Origin: Beta vulgaris subsp. vulgaris
Taxonomy: Eukaryota > Streptophyta > Magnoliopsida > Caryophyllales > Amaranthaceae
Assembly (NCBI RefSeq): GCF_026745355.1
Contig: NC_079205.1
Coordinates: forward strand, 69,283-133,282
Direction: 5' to 3'
DNA: 64,000 bases
Shown piece after piece: positions 30,701-39,306 of this stretch. Position 1 is the stretch's first letter. The number at the start of each line of letters is the position of its first letter. The notes under the pieces were generated by a model. The model saw nothing but the letters and a program-made list of their open reading frames with translations, made no database searches and had not been told where the DNA came from. A program made the translations under genes and the position numbers.

Positions 30701-31893
30701 GAGCTGGGACTGAGTCCTATCTAAATTGTGGCTTTCTGAGCACCAAAAGAAAAAGAAAAAAAAAAGAACCTGGCCAACTGAGTGCTGGTTAAGTTGGTAT
30801 TCTGACTCTGTACCGGGGAGAGCTGTCAACTGATCAACAGAGTTAGAGTAAACTTGACTGCTGGAACCCGAAGAAGTTGATGTCGGGATCTCCTTCAACC
30901 TTTCCTGTTATATACATAATATACAATCAGTATAAGGAGATTTCTGTTCACGAGACATCTCACAAGGAAAAAATTGGAGCTGCCAGGGTGAAAATGAATG
31001 TAAGAAATCCCAAACTTCACAAGTGCATAAAATGCTATCAACAGCACCAAAGAAAGGGTATATGAAATGCTTATCCTGCGTATATGTTCCAAAAGCTCAC
31101 AGAACACTGTACATGCATTTCCTATTCGGATACTTAATGTTACAATGTTATCTAAGTTGAAGCCCTTGAATCACAACCCAGCAAAAGATACAAGCCATAA
31201 GAGATAAACTCAAGCTCCAAAAGTCAATATAAGAAGAGGTTATAATGATTCATCATTAAATGATTTCTTGTTATAGGCTACAGTTTCCACTGATGTCCTC
31301 CTCTATTCATTAATGTATCCTAATGCCAAAGTAGTCTATATCTATATACTACATGGCAACGTCTTCGACCAGAGTAGTGAATCTGTAACAGGAGGTTTGT
31401 TAGCATTGTTAGTTAGTTGCTAGGAGAATTAGTTAGGTTTATACTTCTTTAAACTCCGGTAATATCCATTCAGAATATTAATCAAACACTTGTATGTCTA
31501 TCTTTCTATGTACTCTTCAATCGCTAGTTTTTATCTATCGTTATTCTTCTCCTTTCTATCTTCTTCTTCTAGTTTCTTAGGTTTCAGTAGGCATCTTTAA
31601 AAATAAAAATAAAAAAAAAGCTATGGAATTTAATTGACACGAGAAAATTAGGATTTCTAAATTCTAAAGCAGGCAAAAGGCAATAAAAGAAAATTGAAAA
31701 GGCTACTTCAGTAAGATTTTAGCCTTTCCGTCAGCAACAAATGGAAAAAACATTTCCGTAATTACAATTATATCAAGTTAAGATGAACCTGTGTTTTGGA
31801 GGATGAGCCAATAAGGGCGTTGGCAAGAGAGCCCAGAGGATTAGGAGCAGAATCACAGGAAGCATCTTTAGTAACCAAATCCCGCATCGCCAT
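709..31893 (-). CDS. PEX5: PEX5, peroxisomal PTS1 import receptor (3' end outside window)
   Basis: PEX5 is the cycling receptor that binds C-terminal SKL-type PTS1 signals in the cytosol and docks at PEX13/PEX14. Thirteen exons, from 5' to 3': 31893-31789, 30904-30770, 30559-30403, 22839-22646, 22000-21755, 20758-20636, 19597-19430, 14574-14384, 14251-14005, 13589-13505, 13251-13142, 2691-2467, 774-709. Phases join without a break into 684 residues. The N-terminus MAMRDLVTKDASC carries the conserved Cys13 (ubiquitinated in the family). Nine WxxxF/Y motifs follow: WVAEY, WVNLF, WASEF, WEAEY, WADQF, WADEF, WVDEF, WAGEF, WASAY. TPR repeats start near MNPYVGHPDP and include the stretch DADVHIVLGVLYNLSRE. 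By recall Arabidopsis PEX5 has 728 residues and continues about 57 residues past the last exon seen here. No such exon lies at 1-708, so the C-terminus is outside. I see no stop or frameshift in any exon. Confidence 0.96.
775..2466 (-). other. PEX5 intron between the last two exons seen
   Basis: This intron is about 1.7 kb and is bounded by a GT donor at 2466-2465 and an AG acceptor at 776-775. It is AT-rich. It includes a G-rich stretch near 2070-2105. I see no recognisable gene or mobile element in it. Confidence 0.7.
4978..5211. repeat. Two-copy 117-bp tandem duplication
   Basis: The sequence beginning TTAAGCGTTTGTTTAGCATT at 4978 recurs at 5095, an exact 117-bp offset. The copies differ at only a few positions (for example GCTACTCATG against GCTTCTCATG). 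It lies inside the large PEX5 intron and is probably part of an old element. Confidence 0.85.
6226..6505. mobile_element. Possible Stowaway-like MITE
   Basis: The left end reads TACTCCCTCTGTTTTTTTTA, the typical opening of Stowaway/mariner-type MITEs in plants. A weakly matching inverted end lies near 6490-6505. The boundaries are uncertain. Confidence 0.35.
6579..7848. mobile_element. TIR-bounded element with C-rich passenger DNA
   Basis: The left end, about TTTTTTTCACCAAACACCCC and then TGCACTTTTCAA, is matched in inverted orientation by the right end at 7814-7848 (AAAAAGTATAGGGGTATTTG then GTGGAAAAAAA). This gives an imperfect terminal inverted repeat of about 33 bp. The interior at 6.6-7.1 kb is strongly C-rich with CCACCA runs and looks like a plant 5' leader or first exon. 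No intact transposase is visible. Pack-type gene capture is the simplest reading. A related right end, TTAAGGGGTATATGGTGAAT, occurs near 12291. Confidence 0.5.
7864..9945 (+). mobile_element. Truncated Ty1/copia retrotransposon inside a PEX5 intron, antisense to PEX5
   Basis: A short LTR of about 167 bp runs from TGTTAGGATATC (7864) to TTTAACA (8030). It is followed directly by a primer-binding-site-like TGGTATCTAGAGCC. Coding remains in order are: gag (YEWSRSLRNNLHAKNKL at about 8335, and SLWDDLRDRYSLGNGPRI), a CCHC knuckle (CDHCGRKGHKKEHC), the protease motif WIIDTGASNHM, and GAG-pre-integrase (LWHRRLGHPL, FDLIHCDIWGPNK). Reading frames change or stop at least four times (near 8395, 8783, 9208 and 9520). 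Sequence similarity ends near 9945, so reverse transcriptase, RNase H and the 3' LTR are gone. Confidence 0.88.
8211..9945 (+). pseudogene. Copia gag-pol remnant
   Basis: These are broken reading frames of the copia polyprotein: gag at 8211-8399, 8463-8813 and 8818-9207, then protease at 9211-9555, then the integrase N-terminal part at 9534-9945. The gag frame breaks just before the conserved LIDGTIK-type segment near 8390, and again before KKFGSVVSTLL near 8800. The zinc knuckle is followed by a Gly/Arg-rich stretch. Nothing after the start of the integrase remains, so the copy is dead. Confidence 0.85.
10345..11512. mobile_element. Second TIR-bounded element with C-rich passenger DNA
   Basis: The left end (TTTCCTCCATATCGAATTAG then ATGGAATACTTT) is matched in inverted orientation by the right end (AAAAAGTGTTCCATCTAATT then TGATACGAAGGAAG). 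Both are flanked by TA, as in mariner/Stowaway insertions. The inside (10.5-11.3 kb) is C-rich with CCACCA and CATCACCATC runs and a short open frame at 11077-11274. It looks like captured host 5'-gene sequence. No transposase is seen. Confidence 0.5.
12463..12690. mobile_element. Stowaway-like MITE, about 228 bp
   Basis: The left end reads ACCCTTATGTTTCTTTTATA and then GTTGTTCCACTTTGA. The right end, read on the other strand, begins ACTCCCTTCATTTTCATTTA and continues GTTGTTCCACTTTGA. The last 15 bases of the inverted repeat are identical. There is no coding capacity, and the flanks carry TA. Confidence 0.65.
15165..15310. mobile_element. Possible short MITE in a PEX5 intron
   Basis: It begins TACTACCTCTGTTTTATTTT and ends in a weakly inverted partner near CGGAACGTAGGAAGTG. 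It lies within the intron between exons 14574-14384 and 19597-19430. The rest of that intron (14575-19429) is AT-rich and also contains a LINE remnant. Confidence 0.35.
16590..17250 (-). pseudogene. LINE (non-LTR retrotransposon) 3' remnant, zf-RVT region
   Basis: On the minus strand, interrupted translation gives fragments such as FWRDDMLWLFF, then WAGFIDKRTPQVTMFIRDQT, then CGLCHK, a stop, and ESINHL. This is the pattern of the zinc-binding reverse-transcriptase tail (zf-RVT) of plant LINEs, where the domain W...R.P....F......L.C..C...ES..HL is typical. Stops and frame changes show it is dead. It sits in the same orientation as PEX5, inside an intron. Confidence 0.6.
19428..19429 (-). other. 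GC-AG intron: non-canonical 5' splice site in PEX5
   Basis: The exon encoding SWADQFSQEQ ends CAG at 19432-19430 and is followed on the minus strand by GCAAGT, not GTAAGT. The next exon starts after TTTTCAG at 14574 with FSHHSDKW. AG|GCAAGT is the usual context of the minor GC-AG class, and phase 0 is kept on both sides. Confidence 0.8.
27511..28563. mobile_element. TIR-like element with gene-like passenger, in PEX5 intron
   Basis: The left end, GGGGCGGATCCACTATGGGT, is matched in inverted orientation by the right end, ACCCATATAGTTGAATTCCT and then GGATCCACCACTAGGCGG. The match is imperfect and the exact ends are not fixed. Inside, 27.7-27.98 kb is C-rich (CACCGCCGGCCACGACCACC) and resembles a captured 5' gene end, while the right half is AT-rich. 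No transposase is visible. Confidence 0.45.
28800..29830. repeat. Cluster of AGAACAT-type motifs
   Basis: AGAACAT or close variants (TTTAGAACATATGA, CAGAACATAAGA, AAGAACATGAGG, CAGAACATGAAA) recur more than ten times over about 1 kb, mostly in the same orientation. This resembles the subterminal repeats of a non-autonomous DNA transposon. I did not find its termini. Confidence 0.45.
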
Positions 31894-32580
31894 AATTGAC
31901 CACTTTAAGCTCTGCCTCACCTTCTCCTCTTCACCGATCGTTACACCCTCCGACCCTTTTCATTCCTCAATTTTTATAATTACATCAATTCTTTCGATTA
32001 TATTCCAAATAATAATACAACTATTTTTATTTTTATTTTTTTTTTTATAATAATAATACAACTATTTTCCTCGCCATTCTTCCCTTTCACCTTATCTAGT
32101 AATAGTAGTTACTAGTCATATTCCAAAAAAAAAAACATTAATTAGGTCTTGTTCTTCTTTTATGGTGCATTCTTTTCACCTTAATAAATTAAGTTTCATG
32201 TCTAATAAGTTCAGTTCAGATAAGTTTCAATCAGGTCCAATCAGGTAATAAGTTCCAATCACGTCTAATCAGGTGCAATAAGTTTCAATCAGGTGCAATA
32301 AGTTCCAATCAGATCTAATAAGGTCCAATAAGTTCCAATCAGGTGCAATAAGTTCCAATTAGATCTAATCAAGTTCAATAAGGTCCAAATAGTCGATCAA
32401 TAAACATTTATATTATTGTTCATTATTTTATTATTCATATCACTATTAGCTAATTATGTTATTATTAGAATTTTAATTAAAGTACCACAAGATTATATCG
32501 TATTATACTTTCAACTCCCAATGCATTCATAATTAATAAAGAAATGAGATCTTTTACCCTCATTCAACAACAAAGACTTT
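31894..32580. promoter_or_regulatory. PEX5 upstream region with degenerate short repeats
   Basis: This is the 5' flank of PEX5 (ATG at 31893 on the minus strand). Bases 32200-32395 are a degenerate direct repeat of AAGTTCCAATCAGGTGCAAT-like units. Poly-A/T tracts lie at 32020-32060 and 32126-32137. I cannot point to a convincing TATA box for PEX5. Confidence 0.4.
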
Positions 32581-32585
32581 TTATC
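32581..32585. repeat. Left target-site duplication TTATC
   Basis: It is identical to 35133-35137 and directly abuts the TGTAATAC end of the 2.5-kb element. Confidence 0.65.
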
Positions 32586-35132
32586 TGTAATACTCCGTAT
32601 TTTTGGAGTTAATTCTTTATAATTAAGAAAATATAAAGAATATAATTAAAAGATATTTTAGTATTATTTACAAAATTAATAATAATAATAGAATAATAAT
32701 AATATGGTTCGATTTAGTTAATTTTGAAATTTTAAAAGATTAAATCGAGTTTAGTTAGACCTAAATATGCCACACTATAAATAGAAGAAATAGAATAAAA
32801 AAATCATAAAAAACCCTAACACACTCTCTCTCCTCCCTCAGCCGTCATTCTCTCAAACCCCCTCTCTCAAACTCTCTCTCTCTCAGTTCTCTCTCCCCTC
32901 TCTCGGTCTTCTTATCTCTCGTCGCCTCCTCTGAACCGTCGACGAGGTTGGCGTGCAAGCGAAGTGCGAAGGGTGTGCGTGTTCGGTGCGAGCGAGTGCG
33001 GAGTCCGGTGGTCGTATTCGAGTGATGCACGAGGTCGTGTTCGAAGGTCAGTTCGAGGGTGCGAAGTGTGAGGGTGAGTGTGTGTCGTCGTGTGTGCTGC
33101 GAGCGAGGAGGGTTGGACGAGTGTGTTCGAGTGCGCGCTGCGAGAGGAGCGTGCGAGGCTTTTCGAGCGTTCGAGCAAGGGAGTGCGAGGGTCATGTGCG
33201 ACTGTTGGTGCGATTGTGTGTGCGGTGGTGCGACGGGTTGTGCGAAGTGTGGTGCGAAAGTGTGCGCGACAAGGGTTGAGTCGGGCGAAGTCGCGTTGTG
33301 CGACGAATCGACTGTGGTGGCGCGAAGCAGCGTCGCTGCCGTGGTGTGCGAGTCACGCGAGGACGAATCGGGGGTGTGGAGTGCATACGATGCGCGAGCA
33401 AGGGCTGCCGGAATCACGTCGCCGGTGATTTGCGCCGGCGAGTTTAACGGTATTAAAACCTAATATGTGTAGAATATTATATTAGTTTTAATATGTCTAT
33501 TCTGTTTTATAATTAATTTAAGTTGTAAATAATTAATTTGTAATTCGAGTTAATTAGTAACTAATTAAGTTGTATAATTAGTTTAAATAATCTGATTTAT
33601 GTTGTGAATCTGGTTTTAGGATTGTAATTAAGTAAGGTGGGAAGTAAAGAAATTAGATTGTTATTATTAGTTGGAAGTATAACCTGGTTATGGGAACCTG
33701 ATTTTGGATATTGGACATAAGACTTGGTTGAACATAAGACTTGATTGGATTTGGTAAATGTAGTGGACCATTACACGAACTAAAATCAGTTTGCTCACTA
33801 ACATCGACTCCTGAAAGACGCTAAATTCAATAGAATAGAAAAGAAAAAGAAGTTCATAAACAATGAGTTTAGCTATCGTTTATTTTTCGAATTACTAGGT
33901 CGCTATAGTTAATTACGTATTAGTTGATAATATTATCAAGGACGTAGCACTAAAGTATTTACTTAATCGTTTAGGTCCCAATTTCATAAGCGGAACGTTT
34001 GGTTAAGACAACGAAAATTCTCCGTTACAAGGTACGTATTCGTACCAGTTTAGTTGCAAGTACTAGTATCATGATTAGGTTGCGATTTATTCAATTGGAA
34101 CCTAGAATCATGATACGGAACGTTTTGATTATTGAGATTGTTTGGTAACATGTTTATGATTGGAAGTCGATATGTTGCATTGGAATGTGTAACTCTATCG
34201 TATTATGAACATGAGCATTGTATTCATATTAATCTGATCCATAGTGTAACAAGAGTGTTACAAGAGAAAAGATTTTAGTACTGTAACTAAGAGAACATGT
34301 TAAATGATTCTATGTGGTTGTAGTATGAATGGACAGTATTAAAAAGTGAACTATGGCAATAAACTTGTAGTTGGACTCCCTATAAGTGATGAACAATGGG
34401 GGGAGTGTGGGACTTGTTCTACACTCCTACGCAGCCTATTGTGACGACAGTAGTGTCCTTATAAATTTTGATAACTCAAGTAGGCGGAAGGTTTCGTACG
34501 ATCTTAGGGGTATGCATACTAAGATGATGGGTGTGAGACGAAACGGAACCGTATTTGCATTTCATCTAATAGACCAAGTTGTCTATTAAAAATTAAGTAG
34601 CCCGTATGATTCTAGTAAGATGACGGTGCCCGTTCGCTGTCAAATAAATAAAGAGTAAAGGATGTAACGTATTGTAGTATCATGCTTAGGATTGTTCACT
34701 ATTGTTTTGTTTATGTTTATATGCATTCAATGGTTCATTATGGACTTAGCATAACTGATTGTGTGTTATTATGTGTTTGTTGACCTGTGATGAACCATTG
34801 ATGCTACAATGAGGAGCAGACTAGGTGTACTTGTGCTGCTGCATGATATCGAGCATACGGGGGATAAGTCATTAGGATTTGAATTTTAAAGCATTTAAAT
34901 TAAGTACTATAAGATTACTATGATTTACAAATTGGTTGTGGTTTGAATTAAAAGGGTCGTTGATGATTCCCGAGTTGTAGTTACATTTTTATTTCCGCTG
35001 CATTTCAGTTTTGGAGACAATGATTTGAGTTAACGTTCTTTCTTATTAAGCCTTGCGTTTCATCGCGGCGGTAACACTCCCAAAGTCGATGCGACGTAGT
35101 CGTAGACGTGTATGGATTTTGGGGGTGTTACA
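32586..35132. mobile_element. Solo-LTR-like element, 2547 bp, with 5-bp target duplication
   Basis: The element begins TGTAATACTCCGTA and ends GGGGGTGTTACA, that is TG...CA termini with short inverted ends (TGTAAYAC / GTRTTACA). It is flanked on both sides by TTATC (32581-32585 and 35133-35137). A 5-bp duplication with TG...CA is typical of LTR elements. A TATA-box-like ACTATAAATAG lies at about 32774, followed by a CT-rich leader and a GC-rich stretch (32.93-33.43 kb) built from GTGCGAG-like repeats. No gag-pol is present, so it is either a long solo LTR or a TRIM-like derivative. Confidence 0.65.
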
Positions 35133-35137
35133 TTATC
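35133..35137. repeat. Right target-site duplication TTATC
   Basis: It directly abuts the GTGTTACA end of the 2.5-kb element and matches 32581-32585. Confidence 0.65.
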
Positions 35138-36282
35138 ACTCCTCATTAACTAATCGAACAAGGGTTACATTATTTCTCTCTTTTCGATGGAAGGAAGACC
35201 TCTAACAAACTAGTAAAAACAACTCCAATCATACTTAAGTATAAGATCCATAATTGGATAACATAATACAACTTACAGAAAACTGACTAGCTTTTGAGTC
35301 TAGGCTATTGCTCTGTTGATGCATTCATAATAAGTACAACCTTATAGTCTTACAAAAGAAATGGCAAACTGAACATTTTTCCTCAACTTATTTTCTTCTT
35401 CTTATATTATCATTTACTATGCTATGTTTGAGCATATGAGTTGTAAGATCATATGAGCTCTGTTGATTACGTGTTTAAAATTAGTGATCAACTTAATTCT
35501 TATATATCTAAGGTGTAGGATGACGTTAAAAAATGATTATTGCAGGGGAAAGATCCACATTTCATATGAATTAACTTGACAACGATTTTAGAGATAAATT
35601 AGATTATTTATGTCTCTTATGGATTAATCTTATTCGTCAATTTTTTTTTTTTGGAGGGACAAGGCGTCAATTTTTTAGCTAATGCATCTATAGAAGAAAG
35701 TTTCTTAACACACAAAACGCTACCTATGATAATTAATTTAACAATCAATACTATGTTCCTACTTGGTAGGAATTTATCGTGACTAAATGTGCGTGATAAA
35801 AGAGTTTTTTACTTTTTAAAAAATAAGAATATATGCAACTTTTTAGTAAACCATTATAACCATCTAAAATCAAATGTGCCAAATGTTCTATGCAATTAAT
35901 ACTATCATAATAATTTTATTAGACACTTAACAATACACTTGATCATGATACCCCCTCCCATTTTTGTTGAATATTGAAATAACTTCCCAACAACTATACT
36001 TAAGAGAGAGAATGAAAAAACGGACAATGATAAAGCAACAAGTGCAAAAAGTTTTCATCATTGGCACAAGTACTTTTTGATCAAGCTATATTAACAAGAA
36101 GTTGTCTTGGTAAATCAGGATGCGTGTGTATCAGAAATTCAGATAAGAAAAGATATATCTAATTTTTGCAATTGTAAATAAATATTGTGACTACATTATG
36201 AACAAATCTAAGACTCCTCTTTTTTTAGGCTTGCCCCTCAATCCTCATTAGCATCAAAAGAAAAAAAAAAATCTAATCTTAC
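35138..36282. other. Intergenic AT-rich DNA downstream of TNP
   Basis: I see no open frame with gene character and no clear repeat. The last few hundred bases before 36283 are probably the 3' UTR of the minus-strand TNP gene. Confidence 0.5.
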
Positions 36283-39200
36283 TCATATTTTGCTCCTTCC
36301 TCTGACCAATTTAGCCAATGTCTCTTGAGCAGCCAACGTTTGTGCATGGTTGTGACCTAGCATCACCGTCCTGATACTTATACAAGTTCTACAAAGTTCC
36401 TCAGCGCTACTAAAATATCCCCCTCTTAACAACAATTTGGCTCTGGTCTCCAACAATGTAGCTTTCAATAAAGTGACTTCTTCCCAGGCATATTCATCTA
36501 CATTCTGATTGGACTGCTGCACCTTTTTATTATTCCAGCAAAGTGATCCATGACGCCAATCTTGTATTTGGGACACAAATGATTTCTCCACATCCTCAAG
36601 TACACTTGTCGAGACCTTTAGGAGCTCCAATGCAGAGTTACATCTTGAAAATGTTGTGAAAGTTCCAATGGCCAGAGGAATAGCTGTTTTCTTAATGAAT
36701 ACAACCATGTCCATTACTTTCAGGTGAACAAGTGGGGGCTCTGATTTGAATCCAAATACTAAAAATGCACTAGCCCAGAGATGATCCCAGTTTAGCAATG
36801 GCTTTCCCATTTTCATTACAGCAAATACTGTTGCCTGCGTCACACCTTCTCTATCTCTTGTTCTACCAAACATTCTAGTTATGGGGTGGAACTGTATCCA
36901 CACCCCTGGCTGACACATTACTCTTCGCGCTAATCCTAGTCTCACCAAAAGAAGAGCATATTCCTCTTCACTTTTCCAAGTTCTAGTAATTAAAGGACAT
37001 CCCCAACAACACAATGTAGGATTTAGGCACTTGCTCCATTTCTTTAAACGAGTCTCTGTTGTAGGTATATGCTTAGCTGCCGTGACCAGTAAAGTTGCTG
37101 AGATAGGTGATGGAGCACACCATGCACCCACAAAAAGCATCTTTGTGGCTAGACAATTCTTCTTAAGGGTTGCTTTATCCAAGATGGAAATGCAAAATCC
37201 AAGCATTTTTATCAAGAAAGGATTGCTCCTCCAGAGTTGCTTCTCGCTGGTGCTCGAGAAAGTGCTGCCAGACACTTCTTCAAATGAGGTTTGTTGCACA
37301 ACCTCAAAAAGAGCAGATGGTGAAATAGCAAGCTCTGCAAGTAGTGAATCAACCATGGACAAGCCAAAAGTTGACCTTCCTATTTTTTCTTCAATTTTTG
37401 CTAGATATCCGTACTCCTCCGCAGAATATTCTTTATTTCTTCTTCCTCTTACTAGCATCACTGCATCAGGCAAAGGCAATGTTTCAAGCATCATGACATC
37501 AAAATTCATTACCTTCGGGAGTCTTGTCGTAATGATCACATGAGTCCCTCCAGTGGTTCTTGGGATGAGGTCGTGCATATCCTTTCCCTCCCACCATTCG
37601 TTCTCAGTCTCAAGATGATCTATGATGATCAAGTAAGGTATATCTCGAAACAGTTCTCTCGTTATCCTCTTAAATGCTTCATATTCTTGTTCCTCGAAAT
37701 TTCTGATTCTCCCTCTTTCCCTCTCAGGATCAGCACTGACATCTGAACTCAGATGTATTGACATATTCAATATGTTTTGCCTGAGGTAGCGAGCTTCTCC
37801 ACCTGCCCAAAGCACCATCTTGTATCTATGGGAATATTTGTAGGCAAATTCCAGAGCAAGCTCAGTCTTTCCAACACCTGGAGGCCCGCTGATGCAGATT
37901 ACGCTACTGGCAGGGATCTTACCCTTGCTAGTACTTCTTGATTTCTTGTACTTGAGCCTTTTCAAGGAGTTTCTACTTCTGGTAGTTTCAAACTGGGATT
38001 CTGCAGCAAGAGCCTTGGTCCTGCTCATTTCCATCTCCAAACTAATGTACCTCCCTCCTGTACTGGATTCATCCATGTCAGTTGCCTCATCTACCAAGCC
38101 TTCAGATTGACCAGATGTGCTTTCTTTTCTGACTGAGGCAGGGAGAGAGAATGGTTGTAGCTGGTTAAGCTGAAGACATGACTCCCCATTTCCAAAGAAG
38201 GCAACTTCCATCTCCATCATCTCCTTGAGTCTCCCTACAAAATTTTTGTTTCGTGGAAAGGGTAACTCGATTGCTTCACATTCTAGATCCTTGGCAGTGG
38301 TGCTCTGTCGTCCTAGCTTTGAACACAATATGCCAACAGCTTTGGAGATACAGCTTCTCCAATCACCATCCTTGGCTTCCAGCTTGAATTCATGATGTCT
38401 AGTCAGCCCCTCTATTGCCTCTCTGCACTGTTTGTTATCAGATGTGCAGTTGAGAAGACTTGCAATTTCCGTTGGTTCTGTGTCAAAGAACATGGGAATC
38501 AAGTTCTTTTTCTGGGTGAAGAATCTAACCTCTTCTGTACTGAAATGGTTGTACAAACTAGCACTTGAAATCACCACAATGCCAAAACTGACGGAACAAA
38601 TGACTCGGTCAGCAATTTCATGACTCTGAGTGTCTGCATACTTTGCTCTATCAGCAAGGAAGCAAGCGATACCCTGAAGCTCAAGCTCTGACTTGAGCCA
38701 CTTGCAATAGCGCACCAAATTAGTATTTTGGCCATGATAGCCTATGAAAACATCGCAGCTTCTTAGTTTGGAGTTGAGTACAGGAGGGGAGATAGATGCT
38801 TTTGCAAAGGAAAGGCGTGGGAGTGGGAAAGAGAAAGAAATGCGAGGTGCTGCTCCTGAGGTGTTCTCTGCCACAAATGTGAGGTTTTCATCATCTGAGA
38901 AATCTGACCTGTCTGGAGCAGCCGCAGGAGTATAAGAACTGCTGGGGATGTCCTCGGAGAGGGACCCACAATAAGAGACAGGTGGGGAAGGGAGTTGCAG
39001 CTTGTCTTTCTCGTTCTCAGGGGAGCTTGGAGTCAAGGCTCGTGGAGAAATGTAAGGTGACTGGAGAGCAGACACAAATGCAGAAGAGGGAGGGGAAATG
39101 ACACAAGGCGAACTGTATCCAGATGATTGTTCAACAGGTAGTTGCTGTTGCTGCTTATTAGCAACTGAAGTCATCACATTGTTGCTGCATATACCAGTTT

Positions 39201-39306
39201 TAATGCAGAGAGTGAGAGGGGGCTTTTTGGAATTGCATTGATTATCAAGTGCGGATTTAGAAGATGACTCTACTTCTTCTCTCATATGACTATGAGTCAT
39301 ATTCAT
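36283..39306 (-). CDS. TNP-class TIR-NB-ARC-TPR protein (At5g56220/At4g23440 type), intronless
   Basis: This is a single uninterrupted frame of 1007 residues from the first in-frame ATG (39306). Layout: Ser/Pro-rich N-terminus with SAFVSALQSPYISPRA (a signature I recall from this family); TIR domain about 183-327 (CDVFIGYHGQ, VVISSAS, STEEVRFF with a candidate catalytic Glu); P-loop GPPGVGKTE at about 474; Walker B YLIIIDHLE near 561; VIITTRLPK near 594; a helical NB-ARC/WH region; and a TPR-like tail (LLETRAKLLLRGGYFSSAEEL) ending at 1007. Leucine-rich repeats are absent, which fits the TNP/XTNX group and not sensor NLRs. The family is broadly conserved in plants, and TNP overexpression is reported to cause EDS1-independent cell death. 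Which NAD-derived signal this protein makes, if any, cannot be told from sequence. Confidence 0.92.
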   Translation of the reverse strand: MNMTHSHMREEVESSSKSALDNQCNSKKPPLTLCIKTGICSNNVMTSVANKQQQQLPVEQSSGYSSPCVISPPSSAFVSALQSPYISPRALTPSSPENEKDKLQLPSPPVSYCGSLSEDIPSSSYTPAAAPDRSDFSDDENLTFVAENTSGAAPRISFSFPLPRLSFAKASISPPVLNSKLRSCDVFIGYHGQNTNLVRYCKWLKSELELQGIACFLADRAKYADTQSHEIADRVICSVSFGIVVISSASLYNHFSTEEVRFFTQKKNLIPMFFDTEPTEIASLLNCTSDNKQCREAIEGLTRHHEFKLEAKDGDWRSCISKAVGILCSKLGRQSTTAKDLECEAIELPFPRNKNFVGRLKEMMEMEVAFFGNGESCLQLNQLQPFSLPASVRKESTSGQSEGLVDEATDMDESSTGGRYISLEMEMSRTKALAAESQFETTRSRNSLKRLKYKKSRSTSKGKIPASSVICISGPPGVGKTELALEFAYKYSHRYKMVLWAGGEARYLRQNILNMSIHLSSDVSADPERERGRIRNFEEQEYEAFKRITRELFRDIPYLIIIDHLETENEWWEGKDMHDLIPRTTGGTHVIITTRLPKVMNFDVMMLETLPLPDAVMLVRGRRNKEYSAEEYGYLAKIEEKIGRSTFGLSMVDSLLAELAISPSALFEVVQQTSFEEVSGSTFSSTSEKQLWRSNPFLIKMLGFCISILDKATLKKNCLATKMLFVGAWCAPSPISATLLVTAAKHIPTTETRLKKWSKCLNPTLCCWGCPLITRTWKSEEEYALLLVRLGLARRVMCQPGVWIQFHPITRMFGRTRDREGVTQATVFAVMKMGKPLLNWDHLWASAFLVFGFKSEPPLVHLKVMDMVVFIKKTAIPLAIGTFTTFSRCNSALELLKVSTSVLEDVEKSFVSQIQDWRHGSLCWNNKKVQQSNQNVDEYAWEEVTLLKATLLETRAKLLLRGGYFSSAEELCRTCISIRTVMLGHNHAQTLAAQETLAKLVRGRSKI

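Noticed and set aside
32845..33463. Open frames up to 190 codons on both strands in the GC-rich stretch
   Set aside because: Low-complexity GTGCGAG repeats free of A/T stops open all frames. The products are Arg/Thr/Ser or Cys/Val-rich without domains.
37031..38935. Several plus-strand frames across the TNP gene
   Set aside because: They are antisense shadows of a long conserved coding sequence.
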